Assembly: GCA_026417555.1 (NCBI GenBank)
Contig: JAOADA010000003.1
Span: forward strand, 210,814 to 274,813
Source: Brevinematales bacterium
Lineage (GTDB): Bacteria > Spirochaetota > Brevinematia > Brevinematales > Thermospiraceae
Direction of reading: 5' to 3'
Length of the DNA stretch: 64,000 bases
Within the stretch, counting starts at the first letter, position 1. Each line of letters opens with the position of its first letter. The position numbers and the translations under genes were made by a program. The notes beneath the pieces were generated by a model. It did no database searches and was not told the DNA's origin. It saw only the letters and a program-made list of their open reading frames with translations. This document shows, one piece after another, positions 18,114 to 29,088 of this stretch.

Positions 18114-19100
18114 ATGAGAAAACGTATTGGTCTCATTGGGGCCTCAACGCATCTCGTAAAACGCATCTTGCCAGCTCTAGAGCACGTACCAGACGTTGTT
18201 CTCTTTGCTATAGCATCTCGCGACACCACCAAAGCAAAAGATATTGCCAAACAATGGAATATTCCTCTCCGGTATGATCGGTATGAAGATCTCTTGGAAA
18301 ATCCGGAGATAGAGGCCGTCTATATTTCTACCCCTCCAGCCCTCCATTTCCCATGGATTAAAAAAGCCCTCTCCCATAACAAACACGTCCTTTGCGAAAA
18401 ACCACTTGTCCTTAAGAGTCGCGAACTTCGATCTCTTTTCTCTTATGCGACACACAAACAAAAAATCCTCATGCCCGCTTGGATGTATCGTTTTCACCCC
18501 CAGTGGCATAAACTCAAAGAGATTCTTTCCCAGAATCTTATTGGGGAAATCCGTCTTGTAGATATTCGAATAAGCTATGAAACCAAAGAAAAACACAACA
18601 TCCGTTACAATCCCTCTTTAGGTGGTGGCGTACTTAATGATATAGGGTGTTATGCTCTTTCTTCCTTCTGTTTTCTTTTTAACATATCGCCTCATCACGT
18701 GTTCTGCAAAGGTATTTTGGATCCCCTCACAAAAGTTGATGTTCTCACTACTGGAATCCTGTCCTACCATACCTTTCAGGCTACGTTCACGGTGGGTATG
18801 GAGATGCAACGCTACCAAAGGTTACTCCTTTTTGGTTCTCAAGGCATGATAGATATGGAATACCCCTTTCATCCCCCACCGGATCAAGAAACCCATCTTA
18901 TTCTCTCTTCTTCCCAGGGCAGACAGGTATTCTCTTTTCCTCCTCTCAACCTCTATAGCCAAGAATGGAAGATTTTCGTCCAGAGCATGGAAAGCCTCAT
19001 TCCACCATTGCCTCAGGAAGAAATTATAAGGGAAACCATCCTTCTTGAGAAATGCCACTTGTCCCTGCGCAAGGGCCAGGAGATCGTCATCAAGGGATGA
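18114..19100 (+). CDS. Gfo/Idh/MocA family oxidoreductase
   Basis: This is a 328-residue NAD(P)-dependent sugar or polyol dehydrogenase-type protein. The N-terminal Rossmann domain has RIGLIGASTHLVKRILPAL, with a final glycine position changed from the usual GxGxxG, and the family signature HVLCEKPLVL near residue 95. The C-terminal domain has GGGVLNDIGCYALS, where Gfo/Idh/MocA enzymes carry catalytic residues (Asp, Cys/His and Tyr positions). It is divergent from the xylose importer, so an aldose substrate is possible but unproven. No ribosome site precedes the ATG, in keeping with the leaderless promoter. Confidence 0.85.
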   Translation: MRKRIGLIGASTHLVKRILPALEHVPDVVLFAIASRDTTKAKDIAKQWNIPLRYDRYEDLLENPEIEAVYISTPPALHFPWIKKALSHNKHVLCEKPLVLKSRELRSLFSYATHKQKILMPAWMYRFHPQWHKLKEILSQNLIGEIRLVDIRISYETKEKHNIRYNPSLGGGVLNDIGCYALSSFCFLFNISPHHVFCKGILDPLTKVDVLTTGILSYHTFQATFTVGMEMQRYQRLLLFGSQGMIDMEYPFHPPPDQETHLILSSSQGRQVFSFPPLNLYSQEWKIFVQSMESLIPPLPQEEIIRETILLEKCHLSLRKGQEIVIKG

Positions 19101-19124
19101 GGAGATTTTCCCTCCCTCAAAAAA

Positions 19125-19154
19125 TTGCATTCCCCCTCTTTTCTCCGTTACAAT
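19125..19154 (+). promoter_or_regulatory. Promoter of the GH13 gene
   Basis: TTGCAT and TACAAT are 18 bp apart, 32 bases before the ATG at 19187 and just after the oxidoreductase stop codon. Confidence 0.5.
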
Positions 19155-19186
19155 ATCCCTACAAGAAAAATCACAAGGATAATGGT

Positions 19187-20473
19187 ATGGTTTTGCCTTT
19201 TCCAAGTATCTACCAAATCTTTGTTCGTAACCTTACGGAAAAAGGGACGTTTTCTGCGGCTATTCCTTACCTGGAGCATGTAAAAAACCTGGGTTTTTCA
19301 TGGGTATATCTCACCCCCATTCATCCCATCGGGGAAATAGCCAGGAAGGGAACTCTGGGGAGCCCCTACGCCATCAAAAATTATCGAGAAATCAATCCAG
19401 AATTGGGCTCTCTTGCTGATTTTCGTCGATTGGTTCAGGAAGCGCATGACTTAGGACTCAAGGTGATGATTGATGTGGTGTACAACCACACCTCCCCCGA
19501 TTCTGTGCTTGCTCACACCCACCCAGAATGGTTCCTTCGAGATAAAGAGGGAAACTTTACCCGAAAATTCGATGACTGGAGTGATGTGATTGACCTAGAT
19601 TTCTTCTCTTCACCTGCCCTGTGGGATGAGCTTATTGATACCCTTCTCCAATGGAGAGAGGAAGGAATCGACGGTTTCCGCTGTGATGTGGCCTCTCTCG
19701 TTCCTATTGAGTTCTGGAAAGAGGCAAGAAAACGCCTCAACCAACCCAACAACCAAGGAAACGATACCTATCCTCTTCTCTGGCTCGCCGAACAGGTTCA
19801 CCCCCAGTTTCTTCTCCAGGTACGACGAAAAGGATTTCTCTGCCATAGCGGGCCGGAACTCCACCAAGCATTTGATCTCACCTACGACTATGATGGGTTT
19901 GAACGGCTTGAAACCTATTGGGGCGGGGAACGTCCTTTGGACGACTTCATCCAGTATCTGTATACTCAGCAAACTGTTTACCCGGCTGGTATCACAAAGG
20001 TACGTTTTCTTGAGAACCATGATCAGAAACGGGCGGCATGGCGATTTGGACAACGAGAGCGCCTCAAACAGTGGACAGCGTTGTATCAAATGCTTCCAGG
20101 GGTTACCTTTGCCTACATGGGACAGGAGTACGCTCTCGAAACCTCTCCCTCCCTTTTTGAACGCTCTCCCATCACCACCCAACCGAGAGATACTAGCTTC
20201 TTTGATTTCTTCCGTCACTGTTTTGCCCTCACCCAACGTATCAAACAGCAATCTCCAGAGTTTTCCATAACACTTTTGGGACAAGGGATTGTGTGGATAG
20301 AACGACAGGGAAAGAAACGGTACGGTGCCCTTCTCAATCTTGAAACGAAACGAGGAGAGTTTTCTCTCCCTTTTCCCATCCAAGGAGAAAATCTTTTGTC
20401 AGAGGAAACCCTCTCTCTCGAAGGAAAAATCACCCTTCCCCTTGAACCGTGGATCATAGAACTCAGAGAATAA
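19187..20473 (+). CDS. GH13 alpha-amylase family glycosidase, cytoplasmic
   Basis: This is an alpha-glucan-acting (beta/alpha)8-barrel enzyme. In 428 residues it has all four GH13 regions: MIDVVYNHTS (I), GFRCDVAS with the nucleophile Asp (II), LLWLAEQVHP with the general acid Glu (III) and RFLENHDQ with the third carboxylate (IV). No signal peptide is present, so it should act in the cytoplasm on imported or stored glucans. It is shorter than most alpha-amylases, with a compact C-terminal beta domain. The start chosen follows AAGGAT and gives FPSIYQIFVRN at the expected N-terminal position. Specificity (amylase, maltogenic or glucosidase) cannot be assigned. Confidence 0.87.
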   Translation: MVLPFPSIYQIFVRNLTEKGTFSAAIPYLEHVKNLGFSWVYLTPIHPIGEIARKGTLGSPYAIKNYREINPELGSLADFRRLVQEAHDLGLKVMIDVVYNHTSPDSVLAHTHPEWFLRDKEGNFTRKFDDWSDVIDLDFFSSPALWDELIDTLLQWREEGIDGFRCDVASLVPIEFWKEARKRLNQPNNQGNDTYPLLWLAEQVHPQFLLQVRRKGFLCHSGPELHQAFDLTYDYDGFERLETYWGGERPLDDFIQYLYTQQTVYPAGITKVRFLENHDQKRAAWRFGQRERLKQWTALYQMLPGVTFAYMGQEYALETSPSLFERSPITTQPRDTSFFDFFRHCFALTQRIKQQSPEFSITLLGQGIVWIERQGKKRYGALLNLETKRGEFSLPFPIQGENLLSEETLSLEGKITLPLEPWIIELRE

Positions 20474-20493
20474 AAAACACAAGGAGAAAAACC

Positions 20494-21063
20494 ATGGGAA
20501 CTCTTCTCGAAGGAACAAAAGTGGTGCTTGGCCCCCTCACCCCTGACGATGCCCCCATCTTCACCTTTTGGATGAATGACCTTGCTACCACCATCTCCCT
20601 CGGGGCTACCCAACAGGTGTGGACAGAAACTGCAGAAAGGGAGTTTCTCCAGAACATGGCAAAAAATGGTTATCACTTTGGCATACGAAGAAAAGATACC
20701 ATGAAACTGATTGGAAGTTGCTCCTTCAAAAACATCCATTGGCAGCGCCAATGTGCAGAGATAGGTATCCTCATTGGGGACAAAAGCGAACGGTATCAAG
20801 GATACGGAACCGAAGCCGTCCAACTTCTTGTGGAATATGGCTTTCGCGTTCTGGGACTGAGAAATATCATGCTCAGTGTGTATGATTTCAACAAAAGCGC
20901 TCTCCGTTGCTACGAAAAGGCCGGCTTCAAAAAAATCGGCAGAAGAAGAAATGTGATTTTTCTCGATGGGAAGTATTACGATGAAATCCTCATGGATATT
21001 CTCCCCGAAGAAATGACGAGTTATTTCCTTGAGGATACCATCCATCACCTTCTAAAGCCGTAA
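20494..21063 (+). CDS. GNAT family N-acetyltransferase (RimJ/RimL type)
   Basis: The 189-residue protein fits the acetyltransferase_3 group. It has an N-terminal strand-helix LGPLTPDDAPIFTFWMND, the acetyl-CoA site region YQGYGTEAVQLLVEYGF (residues about 98-115), and the C-terminal VYDFNKSALRCYEKAGFKKIGRRR typical of RimJ/RimL and spermidine acetyltransferases. The start follows AAGGAGA, 20 bases after the GH13 gene, so the two are likely cotranscribed. Its substrate (protein N-terminus, amino sugar or polyamine) cannot be told from the sequence. Confidence 0.85.
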   Translation: MGTLLEGTKVVLGPLTPDDAPIFTFWMNDLATTISLGATQQVWTETAEREFLQNMAKNGYHFGIRRKDTMKLIGSCSFKNIHWQRQCAEIGILIGDKSERYQGYGTEAVQLLVEYGFRVLGLRNIMLSVYDFNKSALRCYEKAGFKKIGRRRNVIFLDGKYYDEILMDILPEEMTSYFLEDTIHHLLKP

Positions 21064-21259
21064 TCATCTTCGAGAAACTCTTGATACAAAAGATATGACC
21101 CTCGCAAGAGCATAATGTCTCTCTGTCAGCAGAAGTATGTTGAATATACGCCACATCATGTGGAGACAAAAAGTACAAAAAACACGTGCTTTCTCTTCAA
21201 AAACATCGACGAGGTTTATAAAAAAGCACCCTGTTTGAGAAGGCCCAAGCCCCTTTCAC

Positions 21260-21293
21260 AAAAAAGTCCCTGGCACACAAGGTACCAGGGACT
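21260..21293 (-). terminator. Terminator after rpoC
   Basis: AGTCCCTGG pairs with CCAGGGACT around an 11-base loop, followed on the minus strand by a T-run, a few bases past the rpoC stop. The remaining spacer 21064-21259 holds no recognisable feature. Confidence 0.85.
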
Positions 21294-21298
21294 CTGGT

Positions 21299-24200
21299 TT
21301 AAATCTTCTCTTTGATCTTGATCTTGATATTCTGATATGCCCGAATACCTGTTCCCGCGGGAACCAACTGTCCAACTACAAGGTTTTCTTTGAGGCCTTC
21401 AAGCCTGTCCACAGCCTTTCTGAGGGCCGCACTTGAGAGTACCTTCGGTGTCTCCTGGAACGATGCGGCTGACAAGAAACTTGTCGTCAAAAGTGATGCC
21501 TTGGTGAGACCAAGAAGCACAGGTCGTGACTTTGCCGGTTGTCCACCCTGTTCAAAGACACGAGCATTCTCCGCATAGAATTGGTTCTTCTCCACCAATT
21601 GTCCCATAATAAAGTTGGTATCTCCGGGCTCAATAACCTCTACCTTTCGCAGCATCTGACGAATCACCACACTGATATGTTTCTCACTGATATCAACACC
21701 CTGGAGACGATACACTTCCTGGATCTCATCAAGCAAGAATTCATTGACGGCTGTGTATCCAAGCACCCTCAAAATATCATGGGAACTCACCACACCATCA
21801 CAGAGTGGCTCTCCCGCATTGACCTTGTCTCCCACACGGACATAAATGTTTCTCCCCAGGGGAATCACATGGTTGAACACTTCTCCATTTTTCGCACGAA
21901 TACCGACCACATATTTGCCTTTCCGCTGTTCGACACTCTCCACCACTCCTCGAACCTTGGCAATCACCGTGGCCACTTTCGGTTTGCGTGATTCGAAAAG
22001 TTCTGTCACCCGAGGCAATCCACCAATAATATCCCGTGTTCGTCGTTTTGCCACAGGCCGACGGGCTATCACATCTCCAGGTTTTACCAGGGAGCCTTCT
22101 TCTACTGCAAGCTGAGTACCCGCCATCACCGTAAAATGCTCCACAGCCTCTCCATTCTCATTAAGGATGAGGATAAGATTCCTATTGGGGGTCTCTACTC
22201 CATCTACCACCTCAACGGCATATGTCACACGACCACCTTTTTCGGCAATATAAAGATCGTTATAAGGGTCAAAACGGGCTATCTCTGTCCCTCGTGTCAC
22301 CACATCCCCTACCTTGTAAAAGATAAACGAACCGATCTTAAGGTTATATTCATAGGTATTTGCCTCAGTGACATACACTGTGTCCTGCTTCACATACACC
22401 ACAACCTTTCGCCCAAATTTGGCTTCTGTGCCATCTCGAAGGGTAAAGAGAGGTGTCTCACTGAAGAACTCCTTTCCATCCATGGCTGCGACATCAGTAC
22501 CCACAGCAATATCCTTGAGGGCATAACTCTTGATAATTTTCCGTACATTGATATACCCTTTTCGGGCACAGATACGCGCCGGTCTATTTTCAAACTCTCT
22601 CTCTATAAGGTTATCCGGCATGTTCACAATCACGGCATCATAATTGAGCTTGAGTTGATTTTCCTCAAGCTGGGCTGCAGCCACACCACCAATATGGAAC
22701 GTTCTCATGGTAAGCTGGGTTCCCGGCTGTCCAATCGATTCAGCAGCAATAATACCGACGGCCTCACCGATATTGACGAGACGCTTCACTGAGAGATCCC
22801 ATCCATAACAGAGGGCACACACCCCTCGTTGAGCCTCACAGGTCAGCACACTCCGGATACGAACTGTCTCAATACCTGCCTCTTCAATACGGTTAACCTT
22901 GTCTTCATCAAGTACCTCGTTCGCTTTGGCAATAAGCTCTCCTGTCCTGGGATCATACACGTTTGTCAAAGCCACCTTGCCAAGGATGCGATCCTTGAGT
23001 GGTTGAATAATCTCATCCCCTTCACGGATAGCCCCAATATCAAGGCCTCGAACGGTTCCACAATCCTGTTCCGTCACCACCACATCCTGAGCAATATCCA
23101 CAAGTTTGCGGGTAAGATACCCTGCATCGGCAGTCTTGAGAGCGGTATCAGCAAGACCCTTTCGAGCACCATGGCTCGAAATAAAGTACTCAAGCACCGA
23201 AAGCCCTTCTTTAAAGTTGGATTTAATAGCCAGTTCGATAATGTCTCCACTCGGTTTTGCCATCAAACCACGCATACCTGCCAACTGACGGATCTGCTCA
23301 CGGCTTCCACGTGCCCCAGAATCCATCATCACATAGAGAGGATTGAATCCGCCTTGACTCTTTTTGAGGGCTTCTTCCACCATCTTTTTGATCTTTTCAT
23401 TGGCTGTGGCCCAGTAGTCAATCACCTGGTTATACCGCTCATCAGGGGTAATAAGCCCTCGTTTGGCATTCTGTTCAATTTTTTCTATCTCTTTTTCTGT
23501 TTTGGCAACAATCTCGTATTTGGCTTCTGGAATCTCCACATCAGCAAGAGAAATCGTCATGCCTCCAAGGGTTGCATACTTGTACCCAATAGCCTTGAGA
23601 TCATCAAGGAAAAAGGCTGTCTCCTTGATCCCATACAATCGATAACACTGAGCAATCAGAGCCTCAATCTTTTTGCCTGTGAGGGTATCATTGACAAACC
23701 GAAGTTTTTCCGGAACAATTTCATTAAAAATCACTCTCCCCACCGTCGTCTCAACCCACTCATCCCGAAATTTATACCGTATAGTATCATTGAGACGAAT
23801 GGTTTTTCTATCCAGATTCAAAAGAATCTCTTCATAGCGATCAAAAGCTTTGATGGGGGTCTTCTCATCCCGAATCGCTGGCTTGGTGAGGTAGTAGATA
23901 CCCAGCACCATATCCTGTGTTGGATAAACAATTGGCTTCCCATTCGCTGGGTTTAAAAGATTACGAGAAGAGAGCATCAACATCCAGGCCTCAATCTGAG
24001 CCTCTGGTGTGAGTGGCACATGAACCGCCATCTGGTCACCATCAAAGTCTGCATTATAGGCATGACAGACCAACGGATGAAGCTGGATGGCCTTTTCCTC
24101 AATGAGAACAGGCTCAAACGCCTGAATACCAAGCCTGTGAAGGGTCGGAGCACGGTTGAGAAGCACAGGATGGTCCTTGACCACCTCTTCAAGGATAGCC

Positions 24201-25396
24201 CATACCACCTCATGCTCACTCTCAATCATACGTTTGGCCGCTTTGATGTTGTGAGCATATCCCTGCTCTGTTAATCCCCGCATTACAAAGGGCTTGAAGA
24301 GTTCAAGTGCCATGAGTTTAGGAAGTCCACACTGGTGAAGTTTGAGATTTGGTCCCACCACAATCACAGAACGACCAGAGTAATCCACACGTTTTCCAAG
24401 AAGGTTCTGTCGAAAACGCCCTTGTTTTCCTTTGAGAATATCAGAGAGCGACTTGAGGGGACGATCACCGGATCCTGTCTTGGGATGAGAGCGTCGCGAG
24501 TTATCAAAAAGAGAATCCACGGCATCCTGTACCATCCGCATCTCATTTTTAACAATGAGATCAGGAGAATGGAGTGAGAGAAGTCTTTTCAAACGGTTGT
24601 TTCGGTTAATAAGTTGGCGATAGAGTTCATTGATATCTGAGCTGGCAAACCTTCCTCCATCCAAAGCCACCATCGGACGAAGATCTGGTGGAATCACAGG
24701 TATCACATCCAGAATCATCCATTCCAGTTTGTTTCCTGATGCACGGATCTCCTCCAAAAGCTCGAGACGCTTGAGGACTTTTTTGTCCACCTTAGAACTT
24801 GCCTTGCCCGTAATCTCTGCGCGAAGGATGCTTATCTCACTATCAAGATCCATATTTTGGAGAATCTTCTTGATGGCTATTGCCCCAGTATCTGCGACAA
24901 AGGTTTCCTGGTATTTCTCTCGATATTCTTCATATTCATCATCTGTCAAGACCTGCTTGGGCAAGAGATCGGTTTCACCAGGATCAATCACAATATATTT
25001 CTCAAAATAGAGAATACTCTGCACATCAGCGGAAGAAATATCCAGAATCAGTGCCAATTTACTTGGTACAATACGGTAGTACCAGATATGTGCCACTGGC
25101 GTAGCCAAAGCAATATATCCCGTTCTCTGTCGACGTACCTTGGATTCCGTAATCTCTACACCACAACGATCACACACCACTCCTTTGTAACGGATCGATT
25201 TGAACTTTCCACAATTACACTCATAATCCTTGATAGGACCAAAAATCCTCTCACAAAAAAGCCCATCTCGATCCGGTTTTTGGGTTCTATACCCAATGGT
25301 ATCGGCTTTTTTTACCTCACCATAGGCCGTCTTTTTGATAAGCTCAGGTGAGGCTAACTGTATCGAAATCGACCCAAACGCTGATGATATCTTCAT
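21299..25396 (-). CDS. rpoC: RNA polymerase beta' subunit
   Basis: This is the large catalytic subunit. The 1365 residues contain the N-terminal zinc site ([20 protein letters not shown]), the active-site magnesium loop [12 protein letters not shown], the bridge-helix region [20 protein letters not shown] and the second zinc cluster [16 protein letters not shown]. The length is close to that of E. coli (1407) without the large lineage insertions seen in some phyla. The ATG follows AAGGAG and lies 21 bases after rpoB. A Rho-independent terminator follows. Confidence 0.98.
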   Translation of the reverse strand: MKISSAFGSISIQLASPELIKKTAYGEVKKADTIGYRTQKPDRDGLFCERIFGPIKDYECNCGKFKSIRYKGVVCDRCGVEITESKVRRQRTGYIALATPVAHIWYYRIVPSKLALILDISSADVQSILYFEKYIVIDPGETDLLPKQVLTDDEYEEYREKYQETFVADTGAIAIKKILQNMDLDSEISILRAEITGKASSKVDKKVLKRLELLEEIRASGNKLEWMILDVIPVIPPDLRPMVALDGGRFASSDINELYRQLINRNNRLKRLLSLHSPDLIVKNEMRMVQDAVDSLFDNSRRSHPKTGSGDRPLKSLSDILKGKQGRFRQNLLGKRVDYSGRSVIVVGPNLKLHQCGLPKLMALELFKPFVMRGLTEQGYAHNIKAAKRMIESEHEVVWAILEEVVKDHPVLLNRAPTLHRLGIQAFEPVLIEEKAIQLHPLVCHAYNADFDGDQMAVHVPLTPEAQIEAWMLMLSSRNLLNPANGKPIVYPTQDMVLGIYYLTKPAIRDEKTPIKAFDRYEEILLNLDRKTIRLNDTIRYKFRDEWVETTVGRVIFNEIVPEKLRFVNDTLTGKKIEALIAQCYRLYGIKETAFFLDDLKAIGYKYATLGGMTISLADVEIPEAKYEIVAKTEKEIEKIEQNAKRGLITPDERYNQVIDYWATANEKIKKMVEEALKKSQGGFNPLYVMMDSGARGSREQIRQLAGMRGLMAKPSGDIIELAIKSNFKEGLSVLEYFISSHGARKGLADTALKTADAGYLTRKLVDIAQDVVVTEQDCGTVRGLDIGAIREGDEIIQPLKDRILGKVALTNVYDPRTGELIAKANEVLDEDKVNRIEEAGIETVRIRSVLTCEAQRGVCALCYGWDLSVKRLVNIGEAVGIIAAESIGQPGTQLTMRTFHIGGVAAAQLEENQLKLNYDAVIVNMPDNLIEREFENRPARICARKGYINVRKIIKSYALKDIAVGTDVAAMDGKEFFSETPLFTLRDGTEAKFGRKVVVYVKQDTVYVTEANTYEYNLKIGSFIFYKVGDVVTRGTEIARFDPYNDLYIAEKGGRVTYAVEVVDGVETPNRNLILILNENGEAVEHFTVMAGTQLAVEEGSLVKPGDVIARRPVAKRRTRDIIGGLPRVTELFESRKPKVATVIAKVRGVVESVEQRKGKYVVGIRAKNGEVFNHVIPLGRNIYVRVGDKVNAGEPLCDGVVSSHDILRVLGYTAVNEFLLDEIQEVYRLQGVDISEKHISVVIRQMLRKVEVIEPGDTNFIMGQLVEKNQFYAENARVFEQGGQPAKSRPVLLGLTKASLLTTSFLSAASFQETPKVLSSAALRKAVDRLEGLKENLVVGQLVPAGTGIRAYQNIKIKIKEKI

Positions 25397-25417
25397 ATCC
25401 CCGTCTCCTTCCCCACA

Positions 25418-28400
25418 TTATACCAGATGGAATTTTGTCGCATCATTGATCTCTCGTTCACGATCGCTTAAGTAAATACGCTGGCCTTTCTGATCATACA
25501 CCCGCACATCAAGCGCTAATCCTTTGAGTTCCTGAACCAGGACATTAAACGATTCGGGCACACCCATATAGTTGAGATATTTGGCTTTGATGATACCTTC
25601 GTACACCTTCACACGTCCGTCTGTATCATCAGACTTAATAGTCAACATCTCCTGAAGAAGATTTGCCGCTCCATATGCCTCGAGAGCCCAAACCTCCATT
25701 TCTCCCAATCGCTGTCCTCCAAAGTTTGCCTTTCCACGGAGAGGCTGCTGGGTCACAAGGGCATAGGGACCAACAGAACGGGCATGGATCTTGTCATCCA
25801 CCATGTGATGGAGCTTGAGCATATACATCACCCCTACAAACACAGGGTTTTCGAAATATTCCCCGGTGAGTCCATCTCGAAGGCGGAATTTACCTGATTT
25901 GGGAAGTTTCACCATCTCAAAATAGCGCTCAATCTCTTGATCGGTTTCCCCATATTGCTTGCGTTCTTGATAGAGATCCTCCCGAATCTTTTTGTTGGCC
26001 TCTTCTATCTCACGTTCGATCTGCTCAAGAGTTGCTCCCTCAAAAACTCCACATTCATAGTGCTTGTGAAGTTTTAATCCAGCGAGACCAAGGATGGTTT
26101 CAAAAAGCTGGCCAATATTCATACGGCTCGGTACACCAAGCGGATTCAAGACAATATCCACCGGTGTCCCATCAGGTAAGAAGGGCATGTCCTCTTCAGG
26201 AAGTACACGAGAAATCACCCCTTTGTTTCCGTGTCGACCAGCCACCTTGTCTCCTGGTTTGATCTTTCTCTTTTTGGCAATATAGACCTTGACCATCTTG
26301 AGAACACCAGGAGGAAGATCGTCTTTATTATTAGCAGAGAAAACCTTCACATCCACCACGACTCCACCCTCACCGTTGGGCACTCGCAAAGAAGTATCCT
26401 TGACTTCTTTTGCTTTTTCTCCAAAGATAGCATGCAGCAGGCGAAATTCGGGAGTTTCACTCGGCTCATTTTTGGGAGTTACCTTCCCTACAAGAATATC
26501 TCCTGGTTTCACATAGGCACCCACTCGAATAATCCCTTCAGAATCAAGATTACGAAGGGCATCCTCTCCAACGTTGGGAATATCTATCGTGATATATTCA
26601 CTCCCAAGCTTGGTTTCTACAGCCTTACATTCAAAAACAGTCATATAAATAGAGGTGAAATCATCATCCTTGAGAAGCCGTTGACTGATAAGCACCGCAT
26701 CTTCATAGTTATAACCATTCCACGGCATAAAAGCCACCACAACGTTCTTTCCTAACGCCAGTTCACCCCGTGCCGTTGCAAAGCCGTCAGCCAAGAGATC
26801 TCCTACCTTGACCTTATCCCCGACATTGACCACAGGTTTTTGGTTGTAGGCTGTATCCTGGTTGGTTCGACGAAATTTCATGAGGGGGTATTCATGAAGC
26901 TTGCCCTGCTTGTCTTCAACCACCACAAGAGTAGAGTCCACTTTTTTAACCACCCCATCCACACCAGAGAGCACAATAGCCCTGGAATCTCTTGCGGCAT
27001 AATACTCCATCCCTGTCCCCACAATGGGAGGTTCAAGCCTGAGAAGGGGCACAGCCTGACGCTGCATGTTTGATCCCATAAGAGCACGGTTGGCATCATC
27101 GTGCTCAATGAAAGGTATCAATGCCGCCGAAACAGAGAGGATTTGCTTGGGAGAGATATCCATATATTGGATTTTGTCACGCTCTACAAGCATGAATTCA
27201 CCTTTGTAGCGAGCCTCAACAAGTTCCTCTTTGATCGCATAATCCTCTGTGAGGGCTGTATTTGCCTGCGCAATATAGAACACCTCTTCCTCTGTCGCCG
27301 AGAGGTAATGAACCTCTTTGGTTACCTTGCCATCTTTCACCACAACATACGGTGTTTCTATGAACCCATACTGGTTTACACGGGCATAGGTAGAAAGAGA
27401 GACAATAAGACCAATATTGGGACCTTCTGGGGTCTCAATAGGACACACACGACCATAGTGGGTATTGTGCACGTCGCGGACCTCAAACCCCGCTCTATCA
27501 CGAGAAAGCCCCCCGGGCCCTAACGCTGAGAGACGCCGTTTATGGGTCAGTTCTGAAAGGGGATTGGTTTGATCCATAAACTGAGAGAGCTGACTCATAC
27601 CAAAAAAGTCATTGATAGCCGAAACAATTGGCTTGATCGCAATAAGACTCTGAGGGGATATATCCTCATTATCTCGACTGAGAAATTTCTCATGGATAGC
27701 CCTCTCAACCTTGGCAAACGCCTGAATGAGTTGGTTCACAAGAAGCTCATTCACATTACGAACCCGACGATTTCCAAGATGGTCTACATCATCAAGAGGT
27801 TCCTTCCCTGTAGCTACCTTGAGAAGATGAACCAAGGTACGGGTGATATCTTCAAACGAGAGGGTGCGCTGTTCCACCAAGGCTTGCTTCTCCTCAGGAG
27901 AAAGTTCAGGATAGAGTTTGAGCACCATCTTGTAACGACCCACTTCCCCAAGATCATAAAACTTGGGATGAAAAAACATATTTTGGAGCTCTTTGACAAT
28001 CGCATCCACTGCCGCGGCCTCTCCCGGATGAAGCACTGAGTACACCTTTTTAATCGACTTCTGAAAGTTGTCCTTGGCGTCATCCTTTTCCAGTGTCAGG
28101 AGAAAAGGCTTGTTTTCCACAGCGGAGCGAGGATCAATAATATGAATAAACTGGATACCCTTCTGGTAAAGAAGGTTCACATAGTTGGGGGTCAATTTTT
28201 CCACTGCCCCAATGAGAATATTCCCTTCGTTATCCACAACATCTTGAGCAAGATATTTTCCGACAAGTTTGGTGATCGCCTCGTTTTTCTCTACTTTGCT
28301 GAGATCAAGTTTTCGTGTTTTGAAAAAAGCACTCACCATCTCATTGGTGGACATTCCAAGGGATCGAAGAAAAACAGAAACCAAGATCTTACGTCGTGCA

Positions 28401-28972
28401 TCAACCCGAACATACATCAGATCCTTGCGTTTATCCAGGATAAACTCAAGCCACGCCCCCTTCTCGGGAACAATTTTTGATGAATACTCCTTGTTCTTGT
28501 AGGCAAAAAGCACCCCAGGAGATTTATAAATCTGATTTATAACCACCCGTTCTGCACCATTGATGATAAAAGTTCCCCTCGGTGTCATAAGGGGAAAATC
28601 CCCAATGTAGATATCTTTTTCCTTGATCTCGCCTGTTTTTCGGTTGATCACACGAAAAACTGCCTTGAGGGGAAGGGCATACGTCAGGTTTTTATCGAAA
28701 CACTCGCTTTCAGTATAGCGGGGTTTGTCAAGATCATAACGCACATAATCAATAACAACATCCGGTTCCCCCCCTTTTCTCCCCTGCGATGACAATTCAA
28801 TAGGAAAAAATGTCCGAAACACCAACTCAAGTCCCTTTTTTTCCCTCTTGGCAGGATCGATATTGGCCTGCAAAAAGTCCTCATAGGCCCTGAGTTGAAT
28901 CTCCAAAAGATCAGGAAGTTCTGTCCATTCCCGTCTCTGAGAGAAACTCACCCTCTGTGGCTTTATCGACAT
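25418..28972 (-). CDS. rpoB: RNA polymerase beta subunit
   Basis: The 1184-residue beta subunit shows the standard blocks: SQLSQFMDQTNPLSELTHKR and RLSALGPGGLSRDRAGFEV in the rifampicin region, GRVCPIETPEGPNIGL, then KPGDKVAGRHGNKGVIS and a C-terminal GKANFGGQRLGEMEVWALEA clamp segment. The ATG at 28972 has GGAGAG before it; an ATG four codons upstream overlaps that ribosome site and is less likely. The rifampicin pocket keeps Asp, His, Arg and Ser at the usual sensitive positions. A hairpin separates it from rplL. Confidence 0.98.
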   Translation of the reverse strand: MSIKPQRVSFSQRREWTELPDLLEIQLRAYEDFLQANIDPAKREKKGLELVFRTFFPIELSSQGRKGGEPDVVIDYVRYDLDKPRYTESECFDKNLTYALPLKAVFRVINRKTGEIKEKDIYIGDFPLMTPRGTFIINGAERVVINQIYKSPGVLFAYKNKEYSSKIVPEKGAWLEFILDKRKDLMYVRVDARRKILVSVFLRSLGMSTNEMVSAFFKTRKLDLSKVEKNEAITKLVGKYLAQDVVDNEGNILIGAVEKLTPNYVNLLYQKGIQFIHIIDPRSAVENKPFLLTLEKDDAKDNFQKSIKKVYSVLHPGEAAAVDAIVKELQNMFFHPKFYDLGEVGRYKMVLKLYPELSPEEKQALVEQRTLSFEDITRTLVHLLKVATGKEPLDDVDHLGNRRVRNVNELLVNQLIQAFAKVERAIHEKFLSRDNEDISPQSLIAIKPIVSAINDFFGMSQLSQFMDQTNPLSELTHKRRLSALGPGGLSRDRAGFEVRDVHNTHYGRVCPIETPEGPNIGLIVSLSTYARVNQYGFIETPYVVVKDGKVTKEVHYLSATEEEVFYIAQANTALTEDYAIKEELVEARYKGEFMLVERDKIQYMDISPKQILSVSAALIPFIEHDDANRALMGSNMQRQAVPLLRLEPPIVGTGMEYYAARDSRAIVLSGVDGVVKKVDSTLVVVEDKQGKLHEYPLMKFRRTNQDTAYNQKPVVNVGDKVKVGDLLADGFATARGELALGKNVVVAFMPWNGYNYEDAVLISQRLLKDDDFTSIYMTVFECKAVETKLGSEYITIDIPNVGEDALRNLDSEGIIRVGAYVKPGDILVGKVTPKNEPSETPEFRLLHAIFGEKAKEVKDTSLRVPNGEGGVVVDVKVFSANNKDDLPPGVLKMVKVYIAKKRKIKPGDKVAGRHGNKGVISRVLPEEDMPFLPDGTPVDIVLNPLGVPSRMNIGQLFETILGLAGLKLHKHYECGVFEGATLEQIEREIEEANKKIREDLYQERKQYGETDQEIERYFEMVKLPKSGKFRLRDGLTGEYFENPVFVGVMYMLKLHHMVDDKIHARSVGPYALVTQQPLRGKANFGGQRLGEMEVWALEAYGAANLLQEMLTIKSDDTDGRVKVYEGIIKAKYLNYMGVPESFNVLVQELKGLALDVRVYDQKGQRIYLSDREREINDATKFHLV

Positions 28973-29013
28973 AGATCTCTCCATTTCTGTATTTTATGGT
29001 ATAAATACAACAT

Positions 29014-29043
29014 CCCCTTCTTTTCTTTTGGGAAAAGAAGGGG
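29014..29043 (-). promoter_or_regulatory. rplL-rpoB intergenic hairpin (attenuator or processing site)
   Basis: CCCCTTCTTTTC pairs perfectly with its complement around a six-base loop, but no T-run follows. A structure in this gap is known in E. coli, where partial termination and RNase III processing adjust rpoBC output; the same role here is inference. Confidence 0.55.
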
Positions 29044-29088
29044 GAAATTTACAAATCAAATGAGCAAGACCTAGCGCAAGACAAAAAA

